Shown here: piece after piece, positions 10,335-19,975 of the stretch | Numbering within the stretch: the first letter of the stretch is position 1 | Layout: every line of letters starts with the position of its first letter | Origin: Neostapfia colusana | Lineage: Eukaryota; Streptophyta; Magnoliopsida; Poales; Poaceae | DNA: 64,000 nt | Reading direction: 5' to 3' | Assembly (NCBI GenBank): GCA_030760725.1 | Contig: JASWHV010000013.1 | Location: 42,256,699-42,320,698, forward strand | Notes under the pieces: generated by a model | Database searches by the model: none | What the model was told of the DNA's origin: nothing | The model's input: only the letters and a program-made list of their open reading frames with translations | Program-made: the position numbers and the translations under genes

Positions 10335-13300
10335 TATGGCAGACCGGAACCCGCTCTCCCACAGAGGGTGGTGCCGCACGATGCGACACCCGACAGCACA
10401 CATCATAAGGACAACATTGCATTACATGTAGCAAAAGTCGGTTGTCCAGCCCTATGGACAACCCACACTAGCTGCACTTCTCAGCTCAGCGCGGCGTGTA
10501 TGGCTCCCACTCAGCCGTGGTCCCCAACGGAGGGTAGACCTCGCCGGTGGACTCGTACCCCGAGTCTGTGGGCTAGTCCTCACCTGAAAAACACTTATAG
10601 CAGCAACCGTGAGCACGCAGGCTCCACAAGACTTAACCGACTCACCTACACATGAAACTCTATATGCAGGTCATAACTAATATAGGATGGCACATTGCAG
10701 CAAAGGACACGCCTACAAGTTCATCCTTACTTCATCTTTTAGCCACAAGTTAACAGTTAATAAATCCGAAATTTAGTGAGCAATATTTGGTGGCACACAT
10801 GTAGCAATACAAGTTAATCAGAACAGCAATACTAAATCATATCATTTCATATATTAACTACGTCACGACACAGTGAACAAGCGGTACTGATAACCGTGAG
10901 GGACAGTGAATTGACTCGATATACACCTGCAGGGATACCCTAAGAGCACGTCACGAACGCTCACACGCGGAGCTGCACAAAGCATGCTCACCCCGTGTTG
11001 TACGGGACAACTTTTCACCCAACAGCCAAAACGTCGAACCGGTCGCACCGAAATAAGCAGGAGGTTCCCTACACGGAGCATCTCTCTATGCCTGTTAGAG
11101 GATTTCCACCTTGCTGCCCTCAACCTACACCTATAAATCGGTGTGCTATGCCTCGACGCCCGGAGGTTTAGGTTACATCGGTTTATCGGGGCCCATATAT
11201 CCGATATGCTTTCGGTACGTTCAACACTTGTTCAGCGGGGCCACACACAGATCGGTCCTCAATCGACACGGACAGGGCTGCGCCCACAAGACTTCCTCTT
11301 GATGCGCCCTAGCCCCTACTTAGTCTCATTTTCTTACTAAAGTGATCTCACATCACTCGAACCAATCCCGTGTGTCCCGACACCTATACTCGCGAGTAGA
11401 TTCCAACTACTCGACTTGTACCGAAGTTCTATGAACATTAAGCACAGTGTATACTACTCGAGGACTTAAAAGCTACCATCACTCTTGTGGAAATAATCTG
11501 GCTATGCATTTGGGTTTCATCCATCCTACACCTAATGCACATACATACCACATACTAAGTATACATAAAGCAAAACTTTGTAAAATTGGTTAATGCATAC
11601 TGGGGCTTTCCTTGTTGCTGCTGGTCAGTGGTTAGGGATTCATCCGGAAGAAGAAATTCCAGCACTTCCGGAGTTTCTTCGCCTTCAGCGACTACACGTA
11701 AGCAATATACTACATGTCAATTTAAATGCAATGTTTAGAAATGACTATGTAACTCCCGTAACTCTAGCTAGCCCTCCCCTTTGGCTCTGAAATTTTTATG
11801 GTGGCTTGGTAGGGTCCTAAAAAGACTCTGGACCAAGTTTCAATTGAAACAAAGTTCATGTGAGCTCTGTACAAATAAAAACCTATTTGGTCATTAGTAG
11901 GGCCTCTAACAATTTCCAGGGATTTTCATGGCTCCAACCATTACTTTCTGGAAACTAGAGTTTGAGATGGTTCTAATGGAATTGGTTTCATGTCATTTGA
12001 AGCATTATAGATGAAGTTATGCCCTAAACAAGATTTGAGAAAATCTGAAAAATGTTTCTGTACATTTTTCTATTTTCTCAGGGCAGTTCACTTAATCACA
12101 CCATTAGAGCGACTAAATGAACCTTGATGGGTCTGAAATTTTTCCTGGGACTCAAGGATTTTCCAATGAACCTCCCAGCCAAATCTCAGATTTTTTCGTA
12201 AAGTAATTCTTTAGATAAAATTCCCAACATTTTAAATTTTAGGGAATTAATTCTGGAAAAATATTAAGTTTCATGAGCTTAAATTTGTTTTTCATGACAG
12301 TACTCAAAAAACTGAATTCATCAAAATTTATTTCACTAAATTTGAAGCTTCCTAGCAAAAGTTATAGCTAGTTGAAGTTTGAACCAAAACTGGAAAATCC
12401 CAGAAATGTTTAAACTCTGCGTGCGGGCCCCACAACACAGTGCTTTCTTCCTCCTCGCGCCAACGGCCGAGCTGCGGCGGTGCTCTCCGGTGAGCCCCTT
12501 GGAACCTGCCTTTTCGACCTCCCCCTGCCCGGAAACTTGCCGCCTCCCCCTTTTGGACCACGGGCAACTCATCCCTGGGGTCGGCCGGGGACCCCGGTCA
12601 CCGGAAACCCTTCGGCGACGGGCGGCCGTGGAGGTTGGAGTTCGGCAGCGTCGCACTCGTGCTAGGAGGGATCAAATCCTTTGGTCTTTATTCCTAGAGC
12701 ACCGTGGTGGCCTCCTAAGCACAGGCATGAGCTCAAATCAGCTCAAAAGAGGCTGCAACTACGAGCTCATTGGCGACCTAGGATGAAAATCAGTGCCGGT
12801 GCAAAAATCTCAAAGAACAGCACCAAAACCCGATGAAACTCGATGGTTCTTGATCCTAGAGGAGCGTGGGGGAGTCTAAATCATGTCTATAGCTCGGCCC
12901 AAGTGATGATGGCTTAATTACTACGAATTTCCAAATTTCATGTGGCTCGGTTCTAAGCATACCGACACACTAATCAACCAAATTCTCTGCCGATCGTGCG
13001 AGAGAGAGAGAGTGAGGTCGGTATGGTTATAATCAGCACCTTGGGGCGGACCTTTTTCATGTAGCTTGTCGGGCACGAAAACGTCTATGTCGCCCGGGCG
13101 CCGGTGAGCCGAGAGGTCAACCGGTGGTGGAGTTCTTTGGTTGTGCGAGGGAGAAGGGAGAGTGTGAGGGACTGCACGTGGCCGAGTGTGTATTGATCAC
13201 GTTGCCTTCCCCGCATCCTTAGCCTTCCCCTGAGCAGGAGATGGCACCCAGCCGAGGCGGTCTGGCGCTGGCGCTGGAGAGCTGGCGCACGCGCACGCTT

Positions 13301-13970
13301 CGGTCGAGTGAAAAATCAAGCAAAGAATACTTTGGTGTGAAGGCTACTGACAAGTGGGTCCCTCCCCTCTAATTGTTTTCTGTTTTTCATTTCTGTTTTC
13401 ATTGAAAAGATCCCAGCTACTCACAATTGAATGAAAGACTTATCCATAAAGTTAAGGTTTGAATTTGATTTCCGCAACTGAAATTGGTTTGGCTAAATTT
13501 GCTGCTCATTTCACTTGAGATTCAAATTCAGTTTGAATTATTGCAAATATAGCTCCCGACAAGATGAACTCCATTGAGGATGAAAATTGTGGACTAACTC
13601 AGAAAAATGTGCTGAGTTTGAATATGAAGTCAACTTTTGAATCCAAGTGATGAAAGTGGCTGCAAATTTGAATTTTATTCAAATTGGCCCCTTTTTCAAA
13701 TGTCTCCAAAATTGCCTCAAAAAGGCTTGGATTTGAATGAAACTTGGCCTGAGCCTTCCCAAGAATATTTAAGGTCTATGGGTGAGCTCAACCTCTTATG
13801 TTTATGTGTATGACTCCTACTTTTTGAAATTATGGCTTTCCCCTCTAATCACCCTCTTGATGGTGTTTACTTGCTCTTCACAAGTGTTCATGAGCTATCC
13901 ACCAAATGAGCTGTGGTGTTGTCAGGTGATGAAATGAACACTCTTGCAAGTCCATTCTTGGGCTTTTACA
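10335..13970 (-). repeat. 5' LTR of E2 (family L5, about 3.6 kb)
   Basis: It is closely related to the solo LTR at 47666-51373. The GC-rich promoter region (about 12415-12660 here, 49850-50090 there) matches nearly base for base by eye. On the plus strand it runs from T-A-T-G-G-C-A-G (TG decayed to TA) to G-G-G-C-T-T-T-T-A-C-A at 13970. That end is homologous to the end of S5, which is fixed by a perfect target duplication. It carries the terminal hairpin (10370-10390, one mismatch), the C-C-G-T-C-C-C-like core (about 10881-10940) and an A-A-T-T-T-G-A-A-T-T-rich U3 (about 13490-13640). ACATG at 13971-13975 is the expected right target duplication; the left partner is off the window. Confidence 0.78.
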
Positions 13971-14080
13971 ACATGTCCATTGTTTGTTTATCATTTCATG
14001 TGACAAATAATAAAGCTTTCTTTCCCTTAACTTTGCTTCATAAGTTGAGATATAACTTCACAAAAGTTAGGGCTGTTACA
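13971..14080 (-). repeat. First 110 bp of the 3' LTR of element E7
   Basis: On the minus strand this starts TGTAACAGCCC at 14080, directly after a polypurine tract, so 14080 is an LTR boundary. The related S5 LTR has no equivalent of these 110 bases. The simplest reading is that E2 inserted 110 bp into E7's 3' LTR, and the rest of that LTR lies to the left of E2, off the window. Confidence 0.62.
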
Positions 14081-14095
14081 TTCTTCCCCCCTTAA
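14081..14095 (-). promoter_or_regulatory. Polypurine tract of E7
   Basis: On the minus strand this reads TTAAGGGGGGAAGAA, ending directly at the LTR start. It primes plus-strand DNA synthesis. It marks the 3' end of E7's internal region. Confidence 0.85.
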
Positions 14096-14159
14096 AAGAA
14101 TCGTCCCAAGATTACAAAATGAAAGAGGCAGGGAGAAAAACTACTGGACACATGATGCT

Positions 14160-14420
14160 AACAAGTCTGGAAAATTTGAATGGAGAAAATCCTCGCTTTC
14201 CAACGTGGCTTCATTAGCGGTGCGGTTGCTCCACAAGATTTTTAAAATCGCAATTTCCGATTTCTTGTGGCACGAGTCTTCTCATCAATAATCTGGATCG
14301 GATACTTAGAATAAGTGTGATCCTGTTGAAGATCCTTGATGTTCTCCATACGAACTTCAGCTGGGTGCTTAAGAGATTTTCGCAGCTGAGGGACGTGGAA
14401 AACATTGTGAATCCCTGAGG
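14160..14420 (-). pseudogene. pol: C-terminal end of E7 integrase with decayed chromodomain
   Basis: On the minus strand from about 14420, the frame gives the typical S-G-I-H-N-V-F-H-V-P-Q-L-R-K junction that follows the integrase in chromoviruses. It continues with a linker (D-L-Q-Q-D-H-T-Y-S-K-Y-P-I-Q-I-I-D) and then, after a frameshift near 14240, the chromodomain core K-I-L-W-S-N-R-T with E-A-T-L-E-S-E. In intact relatives this chromodomain targets integration to particular chromatin; here the aromatic W of the E-A-T-W-E motif is Leu. The piece ends abruptly at about 14420, where GC-rich repeat sequence begins. The rest of E7 pol is not in the window. Confidence 0.8.
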
Positions 14421-14660
14421 TTAGGTCCGGAGCTGTCACGTGTACAATGGCTCCGAGCCTCCTCCCTGCTGAGGAGGGCTCCGGAGCTGCCACGTGGGCC
14501 AGGGCTCCGAGCCTCTTCCCTGCTGAGGAGGGCTCTGGAACTGCCACTTGCCCTTGGCCCCAGGCCCAGCCTCCCTGCTGAGGTGAGGTCCGGAGCTGAC
14601 ACGTGTGCCCAAGCACTGAGCCTCCTCCCTGCCGAGGAGAGCTCCGAAGCCTCCACGTGC
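14421..14660 (+). repeat. GC-rich minisatellite, about 54-56 bp unit, between four and five copies
   Basis: Successive units share C-C-G-G-A-G-C-T-G, C-A-C-G-T-G and C-C-T-C-C-C-T-G-C-T-G-A-G-G-A-G with a period of about 54-56 bases. Copies differ by a few substitutions and small indels. It abuts the truncated E7 pol on the left and the LTR-like block on the right, so it probably lies in the U3 of that LTR. Confidence 0.8.
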
Positions 14661-15330
14661 CCCACGATCCGTCATAGGCCGTGGGTCGACCAAGTCAAGG
14701 AGGTCGTACATTCAAGGCTCGCGATTTCCTCAGAAGCATGGTGCACAGCGCCCGCCTCCATCCTATGTCTGTTCGCCATTACGGTGACAAGACAGGATGG
14801 CGAGGCGTGACAGCGGTACAGTTCCGCCCAATGGCACGAAGCCACCCAAGTAGGGTGAGAAGACGTGGCGACAAGACGGCATCTTCATCATCACCTGACA
14901 CACAGACAGGGGCGCTCAGCGCACCGGGCGACGGGACATGACTCCCCACCAACTACTCTACTCAGATTGTAAAACCCTAGATCATGTATAGGTTCACCTA
15001 TCTTTGGGTCCACCTGTCGGGCCCCAAGCCACATTGTAACCACTCCGGTCTTAGACTATAAAAGTACAGGGGTGAGCACCCGACAAGGGGTTCCGTGTTT
15101 GCAACCCTGCACCCTCACACGCTCCTATGCGTAGGCAATATAGCAAAACACTCCCATGGACGTAGGGTATTACGCTCCGGTGGCCGAACCACGTAAATCC
15201 TGGTGTTCACATGCTCTCTCGACCTCGATCGCACGAGAGACGTCAAGCCCTTCCAATCAAAGAACCTCCGCGGGCCTCTCCGGTAGCGGGCCAGGGGGAC
15301 AGTCGTAGCTCACACTCCGATAACGCCCTT
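14661..15330 (+). repeat. LTR fragment resembling Tat-lineage (Retand/RIRE2-like) Ty3 elements
   Basis: It has a TATA box (TATAAAAG, 15057-15064) after A-A-A-A-C-C-C-T-A-G-A-T-C, and then the R/U5-like stretch G-G-C-A-A-T-A-T-A-G-C-A-A, G-T-A-G-G-G-T-A-T-T-A-C-G and G-A-A-C-C-A-C-G-T-A-A-A-T-C-C. I remember this arrangement from grass Tat-type LTRs. No primer site or internal region follows, and no target duplication is evident, so it is a fragment. The lineage is from memory and uncertain; that it is an LTR promoter-R block is more secure. Confidence 0.55.
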
Positions 15331-16194
15331 ACCACAATCTAGTCTGAGCCACCTCCAGCATTTCCAAGGCTGATTAACGCTTTCCTGCAACCTATTTGCT
15401 CTCAACCTCCATTTAATAACACAAATTCCGTGCTTCTTCCCCATCGTCATCGGTCACTAGAGCTTCCATCATTTATTGGAATTGGTTCTTCAGTTGCGGT
15501 GAACTAAACTTCAATCCTTTCACCTCAAACTTCCTCACTCCCACACACCATTATACATCACCTTGATGCTTTTGCCCTCTTTTTCCAGGGCCGAGGAGGG
15601 AGCAATCGAGGAATTCATCAACGACGGCCCGAGCACTCCGCCCCTCGCCAACATGACCCAATCTCTAGCCGTCTCTGTCACGATTGGAGTCCACGTCAAC
15701 AATAAGGAGCGGTTCTAGAACGTCCCTTTCTCAATCCTAAGCTTTCCCTAGGCTTTGTTTGGCCGTGCGACCTCGCCGGAGAGTCGTAGATGCCACAGCT
15801 CGTCGCCGCCATTTCTAGTGAGATTCGACAACTAATATTTTCCTCAATTGACTCGATGTAGTGCGTAGAGCATTTTCCCTAAAATTTCAGTCGTAGGGCA
15901 CTGGCAGCCATGGCGTTCGACCTGGGAGCCGGATCTGGTGCGGAACGCACCTGATCCGCTGCGCTCGGCCGGGGAGCCTGATCTGGTGCACCTGATCCGC
16001 TGTGGCTGTGGCAGCCGACCCTGTAGCCCCTGAGGAGAGCGCTTGGCGCAGATTTCCGGAATACTGCATCAATATTATTGATCCAGCAGTTTCTAGCGAT
16101 TTTTCTTTGAAAAATAATTCTACAAACCTGTAAATGGTAAAATCCATAGAAAATATTAAAATATCAGAAAATATGGAATAAATACGGTTTGAAT
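15331..16194. other. Unassigned segment between the Tat-like LTR and E3
   Basis: About 860 bp that match nothing else in the window. On the plus strand a pyrimidine tract followed by CAG at about 15580-15591 looks like a splice acceptor, followed by about 43 open codons ending at the TAG of about 15718. On the minus strand a start-like A-T-G-G-C-G-G-C-G at about 15815 opens 37 codons ending near 15703. Either could be a scrap of a captured host exon, but I recognise no protein family. Two palindromic repeats lie at 15931-15997. The last 130 bases are AT-rich. I cannot assign a function. Confidence 0.35.
15931..15997. repeat. Pair of related near-palindromes
   Basis: At 15931-15957, GGATCTGGTGCG and CGCACCTGATCC form arms around GAA with one mismatch. 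At 15979-15997, a shorter copy is centred on GGTGCACC. The two units look like a diverged tandem duplication. Confidence 0.65.
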
Positions 16195-16199
16195 CGCCG

Positions 16200-18978
16200 T
16201 GTAACACCCTCGAAATTACTACCATGCATTGCATAGATTTTTCATTTAGGGAAGCATTTAAAAAGAAGAAGAAATAAAGAGGGGAATGTAGAAGCAAATA
16301 AAATAATAAGAGGGAATTGAAAGGGAAAATAATGAAAATAAATAGAAAAGGAAAAGAAATAAAAAGAAAAAGAAAAAGAAAAAATAAACAAAATTGCCAA
16401 ATTGGGCCACCAAAATCTTTCCCCAAAATTCCCAAATTTTCCCAAAATTCCCCTCTCCCCTAATTTTCCCATTTTTCCCAATTTCCCAAAAATTCATCTA
16501 CGGAATTTTACCCCACATTTGGGTGGGGGGGGAATTTCACCCCAATTTTGGCCCAACCAATTAGGGGGGAACCCTAATGGGCCCCACCCCTTGGCTGCAG
16601 CCCATTAAGGGGGGGAAACCCTAGCCGCCCCCCTTTGGATTTTTGTGGGCTTTTATTGCTCAATTAATCTCAGCCATTGGTGGAAAATAAATATAAAATC
16701 CCAGCCCCTAGCTCCCACTTCTTTTAAAATTAAATCTCAGCCATTGGATAATTGGTTTGCTAAATCCTAGCCACCCTAGCTCTTTTCCGCCTTATAAATA
16801 AACCGCCCCCCCCTAGCCACCACCCCCCTCTATTTTCGGCCGCCGCCCTCCCCTGCTGCCAGCCAAGTCACCACCCCCCTAGCTGGAGTTTGGCCGCCGT
16901 CGAGCTCTGTCACACCTCGCCGTCGCTGGAAAAGAGGCCCCCCACGTTCTGCCCTAGCCGCAGCGTCGTAATTTTCCATGGAAAATCTCCCACTTCTGCC
17001 ATTGCAAGGAAGAAGGTTCTGCCGCCAGGAAGAGAGGAGGAACAAGTGAGGTAGGTCTCCATTACCCCTCTTACAACGTCGCCGCTGTTTCTACGCACCC
17101 GTTTTCTTCACCCCCTGCGAGCAAAAAATTCTGCGTGTGGACAGACCGTGTTTTGGTCGATTTTTTTGACGGTGGAATTGATCTACAAAGTGTGCCAAGA
17201 TCATAACCACGTCCACACTTGATCCCAGCAGCCTTGTTCATCAATAAACCCCATGGAAGCCTACTAAAACATGCAAGAACACGTACAAACTGATTTTTAT
17301 AAACTGCACCATAGGAATTGCATTCACCCACCTCATTGCATCTTGAGTAAAGTTTGTGCATGATAATTGACTGATGTAAATTTTGTATGTGTGTGGTCGT
17401 GAGTAGAAGGACACGCTCAAGAGGCCGTGTATGAGGAACTATAGCACCAAGAATTCTAGACGCTTGAGCAACACGAACCACGGGAGCAAGGCAAGTGCCC
17501 CTTGACCATATTGATTCCATGTTTTTAAAACTGTTTTGCTTGCGAAAACTAGTATGCTTGTGTCAACTTGATGGGACACCCTTTTATAGGAGTTTACTAG
17601 TTTTGTTAACAATCCTTGTCACCGGAAAAGTTGAAGAGTTGTATATGGTCATTTTTCCTTATAGCTGCGCCCAACTTATGGGATAGGGGAAGCTGAAATA
17701 AAACTTGTTTAGCTACTGCACTCATATGAATAAGGATGATGAGAACTTGGTGATGTTAATGATCATGGAACCGGGGAGATCTAGGCGAGCTTGGTTCGTG
17801 GATGTTGCTGAATGAGATGGTGGTTTGCTTGCCATAGATCTAAGGACCGGTTCATGCGAGCACATGTCAGAAAAACAGTGCCACCACAAGGCCAAATATG
17901 GCTGCGGCTTAGCTGACTAATTAGGTGTGTTGCAAGCTTGTTATGGACCATTGGATGGCGCGGGGAATGGGAGTCGAGGAGGACTGCCCTAGGAACTGCA
18001 TGGCACAAGAGGGGGCCCGTGGGTGGGAGAATGGAGATTCAAGCCTACCGGTGAAACCTCAGTGGGTCCGTACATCCTAGTAGCCCCTTTGTAAAGGCCA
18101 TTTTGTGATCTCTTGGCCATACACCGATGGTTGTGTACTGGTATAATGGAAGTTCTCCCTAGTCGCCAACGTGTGACGAAATTAGGAACTTGTGGGTAAA
18201 GTGGTGCCACCTCTGCATAGTGTAAAACTATCATGATAGCCGTGCTTCTGGTCACAAGCACCTGGCCAACTTCAATGATTAGAGCCAAAACTTGGGATGT
18301 TTATTCGGGTATGGTTATGGTATGGTCATTGGGACTGTTTTGGGTCATCACAATGAATTTGGTTTTGTTTATATTAAAATGATATGGTTATGAATATTTA
18401 TGAGTATGAGATGAACTTGAGAAAGATTATTGGCTGGCTGAGGCTTGATGAATGGTGAATTATGATGAAATAATGTTAATGAATTACTTGGTTATGATGG
18501 GATTTAACTCACCTAGACTTAGTTGCTGTTTTTACCATGTTGTGAAATAAAATTTGCTTGCTGCAATAAGCCTCTTTATTCCCTGCCTTGTTGTAAGCTA
18601 CATGTCATACCTTTCCCGCACTTGCTGAGTACGACATGTACTCACCCTTGCATTCCCACATATATATCAGCTACAGGAGAAGAGTACTTCGAGGAACAGG
18701 TGGAGTACTAGGCGTGCGCACTAGCATCAACATGCTTGTGGAGTTGAAGTTGGAGCCTGCTGTCTTAGTCCTTTTCTGCTGTCATTTAGATTCTTCTGCT
18801 GCAATAATAACTTAGATATTCGTGAGTGGGACAATGGGTCAATGTAACAAAGTACTTAAACATTATTTGTACGTGGTTATATTCTGAATTCAGTTTGTGG
18901 TAAAGATGTGTATTTGTGATGAACATCCTGGGCACACATATGCATTCACTTGTTTCATTTCTGGAACCAGGTGTCACA
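16200..18978 (+). repeat. 5' LTR of E3 (L2a, 2779 bp)
   Basis: It runs from TGTAACACCC to GGTGTCACA with a PBS directly after. A purine-rich A/G tract (about 16257-16390) and a C-rich stretch with repeated T-T-T-C-C-C-A-A blocks (about 16410-16500) replace the short tandem repeats seen in L2b and L2c. A TATA box (TATAAATA) lies at 16793-16800, followed by a C-rich transcript start region. The C-C-G-T core module lies at about 18236-18272. The first third differs from L2b and L2c, while the last 1.3 kb matches them well. Confidence 0.9.
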
Positions 18979-18980
18979 AA

Positions 18981-18994
18981 TTAGTACCAGAGCC
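18981..18994 (+). promoter_or_regulatory. Primer binding site of E3 (two mismatches)
   Basis: It reads TTAGTACCAGAGCC against the canonical TTGGTATCAGAGCC found intact in E4. Both differences are transitions. It lies two bases after the LTR. Confidence 0.85.
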
Positions 18995-19246
18995 ACGTTG
19001 ACCGTAGGAGGCAAGCCTAGGTAGAATGGACACACTGAAACACATAGGAACATCCCTCTAAACAGCAATTTTTGAAAATTGCTTGATGCTGCACTTTAAT
19101 TGTCAATTCAGCCACCACAAATTGCTATTTTCAGCCCCTCTTTTCTCTTCTTTTGGAGAGCAACACTTTTGTTTTCTTGCTTCATAGCTTCTGACGTTTT
19201 TGAGCTATTTTATTCTTCTCTAAAGTTTTTCATGTCTTATTTATAG

Positions 19247-19975
19247 ATGCCGGTGACTAGGAGCACAGCACGCATAAGGACTCGTCCACCACCACTTGGG
19301 AGTGCACTTAACCCCATTGAGGTGTCTGATGGACCATATTGGGAGGAGGTGAAGATGGAACCCCATGAGGAAGATGAAGTCAGTAGATCCATGCATGATG
19401 AAGAGGATCCGAAAGAGGTGGAAGCAATCGAAGACGACATGGAAGATGACCCACAAGAACAGCAGCATTGGTACGCACCTCAGGAGGAGTTTCACGCGGG
19501 CTTACACCCAGCGGAGCCTCATGAAGCTATGTCAGAAGGAGATGAATCCAAAGAGGAGCCGCCCCTTGCTGAGGCCGAGAATGAAGGTGATGAACGGGCC
19601 AACCGTTCAGTTCAAGAATTTCGGTCTGACAGGATGGAGGGAGGACACATATCCAAGGAGCTTAAAGAGTTCCTGGATTGCTGCAGCCTATACCCGGAGT
19701 ATCTCCTCAAGAAAGTCCCTCTTCTCAGACATGAAGAGTGGAAGGCTGAGGTAACCATCCTATCTAACGGTAGGGTTGTCACTCGGCACTTCACACCCAC
19801 ATGGAAAGCTACAAGAGCAGAAGCTATTGATGATTCTGTATGGAATGCACTCACCGGACTGTGCTACGCTTTCCGTGAGCAGCTTGAGAACACTACTTTT
19901 GAGCTGCACCCGTATCGGAAGAGTGGTACAAGGGACATCAATGGACCCCATGGAGGAGCTCTTTCCAACCCGCAA
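19247..19975 (+). pseudogene. Pre-gag ORF (orf0) of E3, 5' part (243 codons), split by E4
   Basis: The ATG at 19247 opens 243 clean codons that stop being E3 sequence at 19975, where E4 begins. Residues about 20-125 are strongly acidic (runs of Asp and Glu around the D-D-M-E-D-D-P-Q-E segment). Residues about 130-240 form a conserved block with C-S-L-Y-P-E-Y-L-L-K-K-V-P, then W-K-A-E-V-T-I-L, then L-T-G-L-C-Y-A-F-R-E-Q-L-E-N and G-A-L-S-N-P-Q. The E4 copy keeps the same block. Its tail continues at 34010 with F/L-V-E-L-G-N-R-Y and a heptad-like helix. The segment around C-Y-A-F..Q-L-E-N-T-x-F-x-L resembles the F-C-Q..G-T-P-Y-A-L segment of E1 orf0, suggesting one ancient family. The function is unknown. 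Confidence 0.8.

Noticed and set aside
10335..14080. A single 3.75 kb LTR shared by two elements in tandem
   Set aside because: It is possible, but the closely related S5 LTR, bounded by a perfect target duplication, ends at the position matching 13970. An insertion of E2 into E7's LTR explains the data with fewer steps.
14436..14711. Minus-strand frames with repeated S-P-P-Q-Q-G segments
   Set aside because: They arise from the GC-rich minisatellite; only the part left of 14420 is real protein (chromodomain).
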